From: Clostridium nigeriense | Lineage (GTDB): Bacteria; Bacillota; Clostridia; Clostridiales; Clostridiaceae | Direction: 5' to 3' | NCBI RefSeq assembly: GCF_900086595.1 | Contig: NZ_LT575472.1 | Location: forward strand, 3,217,124 to 3,281,123 | DNA length: 64,000 nucleotides | Shown here: one piece after another, positions 53,029 through 64,000 of the stretch | How positions within the stretch are numbered: position 1 is the first letter of the stretch | Layout: the number at the start of each line of letters is the position of its first letter | The notes under the pieces: model-generated | Told to the model about the DNA's origin: nothing | Databases searched by the model: none | What the model saw: the letters and a program-made list of their open reading frames with translations, nothing else | Made by a program: the position numbers and the translations under genes

Positions 53029-54013
53029 GCAGCCTTTCTCTTATTACTTCCTCAGCAATATTATTAAGCTTGCCAACCATTATAATTCTTATAATCTTTA
53101 TTTCAGTTTCCTTAGCATAAATATAAGATAATATTTTTTCTGGTCCAAAAGTAACTAACTTAGAATCCTTCATTAAGTCCATAATATAATTATCACTTAA
53201 TTTTTCTAAAAGACTTGCTGATTCAGTTGCTATATAACCTTCAAAGCCTTCTTTAACTAAATCAGAATAAATTGTACTTTGTAGTTTAGACATTATATTT
53301 TCTGGTGATTCATTTAATAAAGCTATTAATTTGCTACTTTCTATTGCTCCACCATCTACTATTACTTCACTAGCAAAATCCCGTCCTTTTTTTTGTTTCT
53401 TAATTCTAAGTAAAGTTCTTATATTAGTAGAATCTATCATAGCTTTAACTAAATTATCTATAAACTTATAGTTTAAAGAATTTTTTATTTCTACTAATTC
53501 TTTGTACATATATTTATCTATTATTATATCTATCTTTTGAGGGTCTTTAGTTTCTTCAAAGACCTTCATAGCTTCTTGAACCCCTTTTCCAAGAGTTCCA
53601 TTTAAGCTTTTTAAATTATCTCCATCTATCTTACGCTTAATTTCTTGTAAATCTATATTTCCAAGCTTAATAAGCATTGAAGAAAAATCTTTACCTAATA
53701 CCTTTCCCTTTAAAAGAACTTTAATATTATGATAATCATATTTTAAACTCATAATTTTAACAACTTCTTTAATTGGACTTATTTCATAAACTAAATCATA
53801 CACTCTTTTTAATTCAGCTGTTAATATTTCTTCATAATCCTCTGGCCTCTTTATATTAGCTGAAACATTAGAATACTCTGTTTCATTTAATATTCTAAGA
53901 GCCTCACTAGCAGATGGAGCTTCTATCATTCTTTCAACTTTTGGCTTATCAAGAAGTTTAGTTTCTAAAACCCATATTCTTGATACCGCTTGGGTAAACT
54001 TCATTACATCCAT
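53012..54013 (-). CDS. ntpC: V-type ATPase subunit C (NtpC)
   Basis: 333 aa, mostly helical, with [19 protein letters not shown] and the C-terminal [30 protein letters not shown] that marks the family. It links the D/F shaft to the membrane rotor. Lies 12 bases after ntpE. Confidence 0.93.
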   Translation of the reverse strand: MDVMKFTQAVSRIWVLETKLLDKPKVERMIEAPSASEALRILNETEYSNVSANIKRPEDYEEILTAELKRVYDLVYEISPIKEVVKIMSLKYDYHNIKVLLKGKVLGKDFSSMLIKLGNIDLQEIKRKIDGDNLKSLNGTLGKGVQEAMKVFEETKDPQKIDIIIDKYMYKELVEIKNSLNYKFIDNLVKAMIDSTNIRTLLRIKKQKKGRDFASEVIVDGGAIESSKLIALLNESPENIMSKLQSTIYSDLVKEGFEGYIATESASLLEKLSDNYIMDLMKDSKLVTFGPEKILSYIYAKETEIKIIRIIMVGKLNNIAEEVIRERLRDIYA

Positions 54014-54025
54014 CTCTTACCCTCC

Positions 54026-54616
54026 TTAATTGAACAACACATTTGCCACTTCAAACTCCAATTCATCTCTTAATGAACTTACTAAAGCCTCATATGTGTT
54101 ATTTATTTCTATACCATTTCTTTCAAGGATAAATCCGCCCTTAAAATTTCCGATATTAGAACTTAACTTTATATTCCCCTTATCACCTAAGGATTGATTT
54201 AAATCATATATAAAAGTAAGATCAACTAATTCCATTCCCTCTTTATTTAAAATAAGATTTTGCTCTCCTATATTTCCTAAAGAAAGAATTGTATTTTTTA
54301 TAAATCTTAAGAAATCATCTCCTGAAATAGAAGATAACACATCTATACTTTTATCAAATACTTCTTTAATAACTTCTTGCTTTGCAGCTAATTTATCATT
54401 TCTAACTTTTAAAGATGCAGAAGATATAATTCTTTCTTTTCTGCTCTTAGCTTCAACCTCAGCCTTTTGTATTATTTCTTTTTCTAGTTCCTTGGCTTTA
54501 GCTATTTTCTTTGAAAGAATCTTACTCTTTTCCTCTTCTGCAGAAGCTAGAATGCTTTCCTTTCTTTCTTCTGAATCCCTAAGGATTTTAGAAGTTAGAT
54601 TATTAATATTTGCCAT
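54026..54616 (-). CDS. ntpE: V-type ATPase subunit E (peripheral stalk)
   Basis: 196 aa, N-terminal coiled coil rich in K/E (EERKESILASAEEEKSKIL) and a globular C-terminal domain with GGFILERNGIEINNTYEALV. Forms stator stalks with the small subunit at 57076-57402. Confidence 0.93.
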   Translation of the reverse strand: MANINNLTSKILRDSEERKESILASAEEEKSKILSKKIAKAKELEKEIIQKAEVEAKSRKERIISSASLKVRNDKLAAKQEVIKEVFDKSIDVLSSISGDDFLRFIKNTILSLGNIGEQNLILNKEGMELVDLTFIYDLNQSLGDKGNIKLSSNIGNFKGGFILERNGIEINNTYEALVSSLRDELEFEVANVLFN

Positions 54617-54634
54617 CGCCTATTCTCTCCAATC

Positions 54635-57075
<2,441 letters not shown>

Positions 57076-57089
<14 letters not shown>

Positions 57090-57402
57090 GAATCTTCACT
57101 ATCCTCTCAACTATTAAATTAATAGCATTATTTTGCTTATCATCAGAAACATTTTTTATTTCCTGTACTTCTTCTTCACCCTTTTCTAATATAGGTGCTG
57201 CTTCTAAATTTCCATCTTCTTCTGATTTCTTAAGAATTTCAATTTTTCTTAAATTAGCACATTCTAATATTTTATTGTATTCTTCTTCAGCTTGAATACT
57301 TGCATTTTTAATTATTTCCTTAGACCTTATTGTAGCTTCTTGAACTAACTTTTCAGCTTGGTCCTCAGCTTTTTTAATATCATTTATTGCTTCTAATGCC
57401 AA
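57076..57402 (-). CDS. V-type ATPase small stalk subunit (G/H-like)
   Basis: 108 aa, almost wholly helical and charged (KKAEDQAEKLVQEATIRSKEIIKNA). It is the small coiled-coil partner of subunit E; it occupies the place of ntpF in E. hirae. TTG start at 57400-57402 with AAAGGTGGTGAG upstream. First gene of the operon. Confidence 0.85.
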
Positions 57403-57479
57403 AATCTCACCACCTTTATCATTTTAATAATATAGAAATTAATACTTTATATAGTATTAATTACTCTTTACTATTTTCC

Positions 57480-57507
57480 ATTATACACTTTTTCCTATTT
57501 TTTTCAA
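57480..57507 (-). promoter_or_regulatory. Promoter of the V-ATPase operon
   Basis: On the minus strand TTGAAA (57502-57507), a 16-nt spacer and TATAAT (57480-57485), about 80 nt upstream of the first gene. Confidence 0.82.
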
Positions 57508-57597
57508 CATATTTATTCCTAATTTAGAAAAACAAACATTAATATTCAGCTATTGTAAATGTTTTCTTCGGAAATTATTTATCATACTTATATTTTC

Positions 57598-59274
57598 TTA
57601 ATATTCATTTATTTCATCAGTTATATGTACTATATCACCTCCATAGCCAAATAAATAATAATCTTTTTCATTACTTATTATCGAATCATTTTTAAATTTA
57701 TTAATATTTATATTAAATGACTCTAAATAATAATCTTTAAAAGAATACTTTCCTCTTAATTTATCCTTTATTTTTTCTTCTTCTTTCTTATCTATATTTC
57801 TTTTTATAAAATCAGGTATTCCTCTTTTTTTATTAAAATTTAAATAATCAAATCTTATTAATTCTTTTAATATAAAATTATCTTCTTTTAATATCTCCAT
57901 ATTAAAATCTAAAAATACTCTATAATACTCACTATTTCCTATATTTCTATTAAAGTAACCTTTTTCTTCAAAATACATTCCTAGCTCATAATAAAAATCA
58001 AACGGAGTTTCAAATTTCTTTACTAAATATTTTATTATGTTATTAAACTTTTGTGAGTTGTAGTATTTATCCACCATTTCTTCTACCTTTTTTAACTTTA
58101 AAAGCTCGTAATAACTTATATGATTTGTTTTTAATATTTCATATGGTGGATAAGGTGAATACTTCATACCATAATCAGCTGCTTCTTCTCTCATAGAAGA
58201 GCCTCTCAGTAACTTTAAAAACCCTAATTGTATTTCTTCTGGTCTTATACTATATACATCATTAAAGGATTTTTTAAAAGAAGTATAATCTTCTCCCGGA
58301 AGTCCCGCAATAAGGTCTAGATGTTGTTTTATATTTCTTATTTGGAGAAGTTCATCAACCTTTTCTTTAATATCACTGAAATTTACAAATCTATTTATTC
58401 TACTTAAAACATCATCATTAGTAGTTTGAACACCTACTTCAAATTGGAATCTATCTTTAGGAGCTTTTCTTAATAGCTCTAATTCTGCTTTTTTTAGTAT
58501 ATCTGCAGATATTTCAAAATGAAATTGAGTTTTTGTATCTTGATTAATTAGAAATTCCCATATAGCCATTGTAAACTTATGATTGCAGTTAAATGTTCTA
58601 TCTACAAACTTTACAAGCCTAACTTCCTTATCTATGAAATATTTTAATTCTTGCTTTACTCTTTCTACATCTAAAAATCTAACTCCATGAACTGTAGATG
58701 ATAAACAATATTTACAATTAAAAGGACATCCTCTAGAAGCTTCATAGTATACAATTTTATTATCTAAATTCTCATCTTCTTCATATGGAAAAACTATTTC
58801 ATTCATATTCATTAAAGGTCTTTTCCCATTGAATAAGACTTCATTATTTTCCTTGTAATATAGTCCTCTAATTGATGATATATCTCTTTCACCTAACTTA
58901 TATTCTACAAATTCTCTATATGTTTTTTCCCCTTCACCTTCAATAATATATTCCCCATTAAGCTCCTTAAGTATGTTTTGGCTATCATAAGATACTTCTG
59001 GACCACCATATAGTATCTGAATATTTTCATCTACTAATTTTATTAAATTTGATAGATGTTTTATCATTTCAATATTCCATATATAAGTAGAAAAGGCCAC
59101 TACATTAGGCCTTTCCATAATTATTTCTTCTAAAATTTTCTCTTCTCTATCATTTATGGAAAACTCCCTAATTTTACATTGGTAATTCATATCTTTTGTA
59201 AATGCTTTTAAATATCTAACAGCTAAATTACTGTGTACAAATTTAGAATTTATAGCTGTAAGTAAAATCTTCAT
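57598..59274 (-). CDS. B12-binding-type radical SAM protein with DUF4080-like C-terminus
   Basis: 558 aa. A cobalamin-binding-like fold (about 1-135) without the DxHxxG motif precedes a radical SAM domain with C183-P-F-N-C187-K-Y-C190. The remaining 200 residues resemble DUF4080. Substrate unknown; relatives include methylthiotransferase-like and uncharacterised enzymes. The ATG at 59272-59274 has AAGGGAG, unlike the longer frame. It lies 25 bases after the methyltransferase-like gene, probably co-transcribed. Confidence 0.85.
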   Translation of the reverse strand: MKILLTAINSKFVHSNLAVRYLKAFTKDMNYQCKIREFSINDREEKILEEIIMERPNVVAFSTYIWNIEMIKHLSNLIKLVDENIQILYGGPEVSYDSQNILKELNGEYIIEGEGEKTYREFVEYKLGERDISSIRGLYYKENNEVLFNGKRPLMNMNEIVFPYEEDENLDNKIVYYEASRGCPFNCKYCLSSTVHGVRFLDVERVKQELKYFIDKEVRLVKFVDRTFNCNHKFTMAIWEFLINQDTKTQFHFEISADILKKAELELLRKAPKDRFQFEVGVQTTNDDVLSRINRFVNFSDIKEKVDELLQIRNIKQHLDLIAGLPGEDYTSFKKSFNDVYSIRPEEIQLGFLKLLRGSSMREEAADYGMKYSPYPPYEILKTNHISYYELLKLKKVEEMVDKYYNSQKFNNIIKYLVKKFETPFDFYYELGMYFEEKGYFNRNIGNSEYYRVFLDFNMEILKEDNFILKELIRFDYLNFNKKRGIPDFIKRNIDKKEEEKIKDKLRGKYSFKDYYLESFNININKFKNDSIISNEKDYYLFGYGGDIVHITDEINEY

Positions 59275-59299
59275 AAGTATTTCTCCCTTCAACTTAAAT

Positions 59300-59794
59300 T
59301 TATATTTTTCTAGCTCTTATAAAATGTATATCCTCCCATAACTTAGTTTCTTCTATTTTATAATATTTTTCAAGGAGTTTTTCATTTTCTTCTATATTTG
59401 ACTTTATTATTGGATTTAGATTCTTAAATTCAAATTCTTTAAAATTACCAGAAGGTAAAATTGCTATTATCTTATTATTAACCATATCTTTCATTTCTTT
59501 ATTTATATCCCATATAAATAATTCTCCCCCAGATTTAATATATTTACTTACTTCTTCAATTAACTTTAATCTACTTGATGCATTCCAAAATCTACTTAAA
59601 CAAAAAAACATAGTACAAATATTATATTCTTCTTTCATAAGATTATTATTTTCATTCCCATATACATAATCTACTGAAATTTCATCCATTACTTCCTTTG
59701 TTATATTGTAAATTACTCCAAAGCTTTCACCAATGTCTATTATGTTTCCTTGTAGTTTTACATCTGATAAATTTAATACTATTGTTTTGCCCAT
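59300..59794 (-). CDS. Short SAM-methyltransferase-like protein
   Basis: 164 aa. NIIDIGESFGVIYN at about 17-30 resembles methyltransferase motif I (D-I-G-E-S-F-G) and IKSGGELFIWDINKE resembles the later strand 4-5 region. The protein is shorter than usual class I methyltransferases (about 200-250 aa), so it may be minimal or degenerate. Pairing with the radical SAM gene suggests a shared modification pathway (inference). Confidence 0.6.
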   Translation of the reverse strand: MGKTIVLNLSDVKLQGNIIDIGESFGVIYNITKEVMDEISVDYVYGNENNNLMKEEYNICTMFFCLSRFWNASSRLKLIEEVSKYIKSGGELFIWDINKEMKDMVNNKIIAILPSGNFKEFEFKNLNPIIKSNIEENEKLLEKYYKIEETKLWEDIHFIRARKI

Positions 59795-59953
59795 CTCACC
59801 TTACCTCCATATTACATAAGTTATATTATTATTTATATTTATGTTTAATTAAATTTATTAATACTTTTTATATTAATCTTTAAAAATTGCCTCTTATTCA
59901 TATTTCTATTTATTTAGGAATAGATATAAATGTATTGATTGGGGGTGAAAAAC

Positions 59954-61453
59954 TTGAAAGAAGATAGTTTTCTTAAAAATTCTATCCTTCTTACTGCGTC
60001 TAATGTTACAACAGGAATTTTAGGATTTATTTTCTCACTTTACCTAGCTGATCTCATAGGTCCTGTTGGACTTGGACTTTATGGATTAGTAATGCCTATT
60101 TATAACCTTTTTATTTGTCTTATGACAGCAGGAATAATAGCTGCTATATCTCAAGTTTCAGCTATATACAAGTCAAAAGGCCAATATAATAATATAAATA
60201 AAACTATTAAATCAGTTGCAAGCTTTAATGTAATATGGGCTATTGCCATAGGAGTCATAGTGTTTTTTTTAGCTCCTTACATAAGTAAATATGGAATTCA
60301 CGATATGAGAACTGTAAATGCTATTAGAATAACTTGTCCTGCAATGGTCTTTATAGCATTATCAAATATTCTAAAAGGATATTTTTATGGTGTTTCAAAA
60401 ATAGCAGTACCTTCATTTATTGATATTTTAGAAAAAGCTATGCGTATAATTACTATAACGTTACTTATTTTAATATTTAAAGCTACTTCTATTACTACCC
60501 TTGTAACTTTAGCTTATTTATCTCTAGCTATTGGTGAATTACAAAGCCTGATTTTACTTTTTTCATATTATAAAAATTTAAAGAAAAAATCTCCACCTTC
60601 TTTGGATAAACCTGAAAGAGCTTCTCAACTATTATTTAATGTTTTAGTTATTGCATTACCTTTGTGTATAAATGGTTTTTTAGGAAATTTATTTGGAACT
60701 GCTTCAACTCTTCTGGTTCCAAGGCGCTTAATTTCAGCTGGATTTGATGCATCTACAGCTTTAGGAATGATAGGAAAATTTACAGGAATGGCCTTGACTA
60801 TAGTCACTTTTCCAATGATTGTAGTTATGTCTATAAATTCATTAATAGTCCCTGATCTTTCTGAAACAATAAGTAGACGGGATTATTATAATGCCTCAAT
60901 AAGAATTAAAAAAGTTATGAAAATTGCCTTTTTATTAGGTCTTGCTACTACAGTTATTTGTAATTTAATTCCAACCTCCTTAGGAGAAATGTTTTTCAAG
61001 AGAGATGATCTTGGTAATTATATAAAAATAGCATCTTTAAGTGCTCCAATTTTCTTTACTGCTAATACTATGTTTGGAATTTTAAATGGCTTAAATAAAC
61101 AAGGAATAATTCTTAGAAACTCCTTAATAGTATCTGCAATAGAAATTATTTGTCTCTTTATATTTATTGGAATTCCAGGAGTAAATATAATGGGATACGG
61201 TATAACCTTATTTATAACTTCTAGTATAAGTTTACTTATAAATCTTAGAGAAGTACAAAAACATATATACTTAAATTTATCAAAGAGTAATATTATTATT
61301 TTTATATTACTAGCAATTTTAACCTTTATGATTCTAAGAGGTTTAACAGGAAATATACTAACTAACTATATTACTATAAAAAATATACTACTTATAATAG
61401 TGACTTTTTTAATATTTATAGGCTTGAATTTCTTTGGAATAGAAGAAGACTAG
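59954..61453 (+). CDS. spoVB: Stage V sporulation protein B-like flippase
   Basis: 499 aa, about 14 membrane helices, MOP/MVF fold. The N-terminus KEDSFLKNSILLTASNVTTGILGFIFSLYL and the GLGLYGLVMPIYNLF loop match SpoVB of clostridia, which acts in spore cortex or wall precursor export. TTG at 59954-59956 is preferred because GGGGGTG lies just before it; the TTG at 59939 overlaps that site. Confidence 0.85.
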   Translation: MKEDSFLKNSILLTASNVTTGILGFIFSLYLADLIGPVGLGLYGLVMPIYNLFICLMTAGIIAAISQVSAIYKSKGQYNNINKTIKSVASFNVIWAIAIGVIVFFLAPYISKYGIHDMRTVNAIRITCPAMVFIALSNILKGYFYGVSKIAVPSFIDILEKAMRIITITLLILIFKATSITTLVTLAYLSLAIGELQSLILLFSYYKNLKKKSPPSLDKPERASQLLFNVLVIALPLCINGFLGNLFGTASTLLVPRRLISAGFDASTALGMIGKFTGMALTIVTFPMIVVMSINSLIVPDLSETISRRDYYNASIRIKKVMKIAFLLGLATTVICNLIPTSLGEMFFKRDDLGNYIKIASLSAPIFFTANTMFGILNGLNKQGIILRNSLIVSAIEIICLFIFIGIPGVNIMGYGITLFITSSISLLINLREVQKHIYLNLSKSNIIIFILLAILTFMILRGLTGNILTNYITIKNILLIIVTFLIFIGLNFFGIEED

Positions 61454-61460
61454 TGCTAAA

Positions 61461-61565
61461 GCAAAATTAAAAATTCATAATTAATAATGGATAATTAATG
61501 TAAAAACTCAGCCTAGGCTGAGTTTTGTCAATAATTATCCATTACGCATTATCAATTATACATTA
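61461..61565. repeat. Inverted AT-rich intergenic repeat with central palindrome
   Basis: AAAACTCAGCCTAGGCTGAG (continuing to 61526) is a perfect palindrome at 61503-61526. It is flanked by larger imperfect arms (ATAATTAATAATGGATAATT and its inverse). GCATTATCAATTATACATTA (61546-61565) is the exact reverse complement of 6522-6541. It separates two convergent flippase genes and likely terminates both. Confidence 0.65.
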
Positions 61566-61566
61566 A

Positions 61567-63183
61567 CTATATAAGTTCTTTTCTTAAACTTCTTGGTAAA
61601 AACTTAAATAGTTTTGGTGATATTAAATCTAAGTCTTTTCTTCTTATTCCACCAAAATATATCATAGTATAAAGGTAAATTATTCCCCCTATAGAAATTA
61701 GTATCAATGTTATAATTGCACTTATTATTCTTCCTCCACCTAAAGCTTCTGAAACTTTAATTATAGGAAACTTTGCAATTAATATTCCAATTGACATTAA
61801 TATTGAACAAATAGTTGGTACTATTGCTTGTTTTACTATAGGAATATTTACTTTAAAAAATTCTTTAATTTTTCTATGATTTATTATAGTAGGTATAATA
61901 AATGATACAAAAGTTGCAATTACTGCCCCCATTATATTTACACTTGGGATAGAAACTAAAACTATGTTTATAATTATTTTCGCAAGTAATCCAAGTCCCG
62001 CAGATACAATAATCAAGTATAATTTATTAATTCCTTGCAATATAACGTTTTGTATAGTTGTTATCGACATAAATATTAATAATGCCGAGCCATACATAAG
62101 TAATTTGTACCCTTCATTGGAAGGAAATAAGAAAGTATATATTTCCTTACTTAATATTGCTAATCCAAATGTAGCTGGCATAACTATTATATACATCATT
62201 CTAAAGGAATAACTAGTTTGTTGTTTTAATTCCTTTCTATTTTTACACACAAATGCTTGTATTATCTTTGGAAATATTGATGTTCCAAGAGCTGTTACAA
62301 TAGCAAGCGGTACATAAATAAGTGTTTTATAATAAGATAAAACTGATGTTAAACTATCTATATTAGTTTCAGCAAAACCAGCTGCAGTTAAACTTCTTGC
62401 TAAAGTTATACTATCTATAACTCCTGCAAAATTTTGAACTGCTGCAACTAACGTTATTGGAATAGCATACATAAATAATTTTTTAACTATCCTCTTATCA
62501 GAAACTCTTTTTCTACTTGGATCATGATTTAATTCTGCTTCTTCTCTAAAATCGTTTTTATTATAAATATAGATAATATACATTATTGCAACAACTGCAC
62601 CAAGAGAAGTACCTATAGTTCCCCCTGCACTTCCCCATTCTAAGCTGCTTGTAATCTTTATTAATAAAGCAGCAAATATAAGACTAAGTACAACATTTAT
62701 CAATTGCTCAATAATTTGAGATATTGCTAGAGATTCCATTTCCTCAATCCCCTGCATATATCCTCTAAATCCAGCTAAAATAGCTGCAAAAATTATGGCC
62801 GGTCCTAAAAATACAAATGTCCATGCTGATCTTTCTCTATAAATCAACTTAGATATAGGAAATGCCAATGCCATAAATATGCCTGCAATAACTATACTTA
62901 TAATTGCTAAATATTTAATTGATAACTTCATTGCTCGTAAAGCATCTTTATGATTTCCCATTGCTCTAAGTTCAGTAACCACCTTAGTTACTGCAGGTTG
63001 TGCCCCTAAACTAGTTACTGCAATTAAAAATACAAATATATCATAGCCTGCTACATATATTCCATATCCTGTATCCCCTAAAACCGCTGTTAATAAAGGA
63101 ACATATATTGCTGATAATAACTTACCAGCAATACCTGCTATTGATAATATTAAAAAACCACGTCCGGCTGATTTTTGTTCCAT
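61567..63183 (-). CDS. MurJ/YtgP-like lipid-linked wall precursor flippase
   Basis: 538 aa, about 14 membrane helices. The start EQKSAGRGFLILSIAGIAGKLLSAIYVPLL and GYGIYVAGYDIFVFL match the YtgP (Bacillus MurJ) group, which flips lipid II. A SpoVB relative lies convergent at 59954-61453. The ATG at 63181-63183 has AAAGGTGA upstream. The RluA gene precedes it by 15 bases, likely in one transcript. Confidence 0.85.
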   Translation of the reverse strand: MEQKSAGRGFLILSIAGIAGKLLSAIYVPLLTAVLGDTGYGIYVAGYDIFVFLIAVTSLGAQPAVTKVVTELRAMGNHKDALRAMKLSIKYLAIISIVIAGIFMALAFPISKLIYRERSAWTFVFLGPAIIFAAILAGFRGYMQGIEEMESLAISQIIEQLINVVLSLIFAALLIKITSSLEWGSAGGTIGTSLGAVVAIMYIIYIYNKNDFREEAELNHDPSRKRVSDKRIVKKLFMYAIPITLVAAVQNFAGVIDSITLARSLTAAGFAETNIDSLTSVLSYYKTLIYVPLAIVTALGTSIFPKIIQAFVCKNRKELKQQTSYSFRMMYIIVMPATFGLAILSKEIYTFLFPSNEGYKLLMYGSALLIFMSITTIQNVILQGINKLYLIIVSAGLGLLAKIIINIVLVSIPSVNIMGAVIATFVSFIIPTIINHRKIKEFFKVNIPIVKQAIVPTICSILMSIGILIAKFPIIKVSEALGGGRIISAIITLILISIGGIIYLYTMIYFGGIRRKDLDLISPKLFKFLPRSLRKELI

Positions 63184-63198
63184 ACTAATCACCTTTTA

Positions 63199-64000
63199 TT
63201 ATATTTTGAACTTAAACACATCATTCTTTATCTTTTTAAATACTGGTGGTAAACTTTCTGTTATTGTTTTATTATTTAAATAACTTAATTTATCTTTTGT
63301 ATCTCTAAAAATCAGTTTATATGCATATAAAAATTGACAATCTAAGCCAAACTTATTAGCAAAAAATGAATTTAACTTTCTATCTCCATATTTATTATCT
63401 CCAATAATTGGAGCTCCTAGATGAGATAAGTGAGCTCTTATTTGATGACTTCTTCCTGTTATTAAATCTATTTCTAGAAATGAATATGCTCCATTAGTTT
63501 TTAATGTCTTAACTTCCATGGCTATTTCCTTAGAGTTTGGAACTTCTTCTTCATATATTTTGGAAATATTAGCATCCTCATTCTTAAGTATATACCCTTT
63601 ATATAGTCCATCCTTAATTTTCCCCTTAACTAAGGCATTATAATACTTTTCAACATTTCCTTCTCTTATTAATTCATTTACTGTTCTTAACGCTTCAAAG
63701 TTTTTACCAAATATAACTATACCAGAAGTGTTTCTATCTAATCTATTACACGGTGCTGGGGTAAATGTTAATTCATTTTCAGGTAAATAGTCTCCTTTTG
63801 CATTTAAATATGATAATACATAATCAGTTAAACTAGGCTCCTTACCTTTTTCATCGGGATGAACTAAAATATTAGGCCATTTTTCAACTATTAATATATT
63901 AGAATCCTCATATGTTATCTTCATTCCACTAGCATTTACTTTAATAAACTTTTCTTCTGGCTTTTCTTTAGTGCTTTGTATATACTTAATTTCAACTACA
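63199..64000 (-). CDS. RluA-family pseudouridine synthase (5' end outside window)
   Basis: The frame stays open past an internal ATG at 63924 to the window edge; the upstream 25 codons read as protein (VVEIKYIQSTKEKPEEKFIK...). So the gene is cut by the window and its N-terminal, probably S4-type, domain is outside. The catalytic aspartate is in CNRLDRNTSGIVIF, and GRSHQIRAHLSHLGAPIIGDNKYG is the C-terminal family motif. It would modify 23S rRNA or tRNA uridines; target not determinable. Confidence 0.9.
   Translation of the reverse strand, partial: VVEIKYIQSTKEKPEEKFIKVNASGMKITYEDSNILIVEKWPNILVHPDEKGKEPSLTDYVLSYLNAKGDYLPENELTFTPAPCNRLDRNTSGIVIFGKNFEALRTVNELIREGNVEKYYNALVKGKIKDGLYKGYILKNEDANISKIYEEEVPNSKEIAMEVKTLKTNGAYSFLEIDLITGRSHQIRAHLSHLGAPIIGDNKYGDRKLNSFFANKFGLDCQFLYAYKLIFRDTKDKLSYLNNKTITESLPPVFKKIKNDVFKFKI

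Overview
The window is one contiguous stretch of a very AT-rich, low-GC Gram-positive chromosome. The gene content points to Clostridium sensu stricto: [FeFe] hydrogenases, a Na+-type V-ATPase operon, an AgrB/AgrD peptide system resembling that of C. perfringens, sporulation and cell-wall flippases, clostridial T-box and SAM-I leaders, strong Shine-Dalgarno sites and many TTG starts. The species cannot be fixed from sequence reading alone. No tRNA, rRNA, CRISPR, transposase or prophage gene was seen.

Layout. 1-1.5 kb: the 3' end of an iron hydrogenase and a glycosyltransferase with TPR-like repeats. 1.5-4.5 kb: a small conserved protein, then a peroxide-reduction pair (AhpC and an AhpF-like reductase with its domains in swapped order). 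4.5-6.4 kb: a run of small membrane-protein genes, one broken by a stop codon. 6.5-8.3 kb: a cystine-type symporter behind a T-box leader with a cysteine specifier. 8.4-17.9 kb, minus strand: a galactose-type sugar module made of mglB-mglA-mglC, an overlooked 54-aa membrane protein, and a YesN / LytS-type kinase / membrane-anchored binding protein / second binding protein operon. 18-25.3 kb: UbiA-type prenyltransferase, LemA plus TPM-domain protein, AI-2E-family exporter, a Cys-rich protein with glycine at every fourth residue, small conserved proteins and a CorC-type transporter. 25.6-30.6 kb: sufCBDSU. 30.9-34.4 kb: acetyltransferase, hydrolase, NUDIX enzyme and a second AI-2E-family protein. 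34.5-38.1 kb: an agr-like operon (DUF5317-like protein, small membrane protein, AgrB, a 44-aa AgrD) followed by a GGDEF/HD-GYP protein. 38.3-42.4 kb: trimeric NAD-linked [FeFe] hydrogenase. 42.6-44.2 kb: luxS and metF, the latter behind a SAM-I riboswitch. 44.3-48.8 kb: acetyltransferase, TagO-like enzyme and an LPQTG surface protein. 48.9-57.4 kb: nine-gene V-ATPase operon in the Enterococcus hirae order. 57.6-64 kb: radical SAM protein, a methyltransferase-like protein, SpoVB and MurJ-like flippases, and an RluA-type pseudouridine synthase that runs off the window.

How it works together. The sugar module looks like a closed sensing-and-uptake circuit: an anchored binding protein reports sugar to the kinase, YesN presumably activates the transporter, and a cre-like site at mglB suggests catabolite control. 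LuxS, MetF, the SAM riboswitch and the cysteine T-box are parts of sulfur amino-acid and methyl recycling. The agr genes make a secreted peptide, but no AgrC/AgrA receptor pair lies in the window. The less expected items are AgrD with a predicted C-F-W-S-V ring, the GX3-repeat protein, the permuted AhpF, the nonsense-interrupted gene at 5745-6341, and a dispersed long-hairpin repeat at 4430-4501 and 22975-23043.
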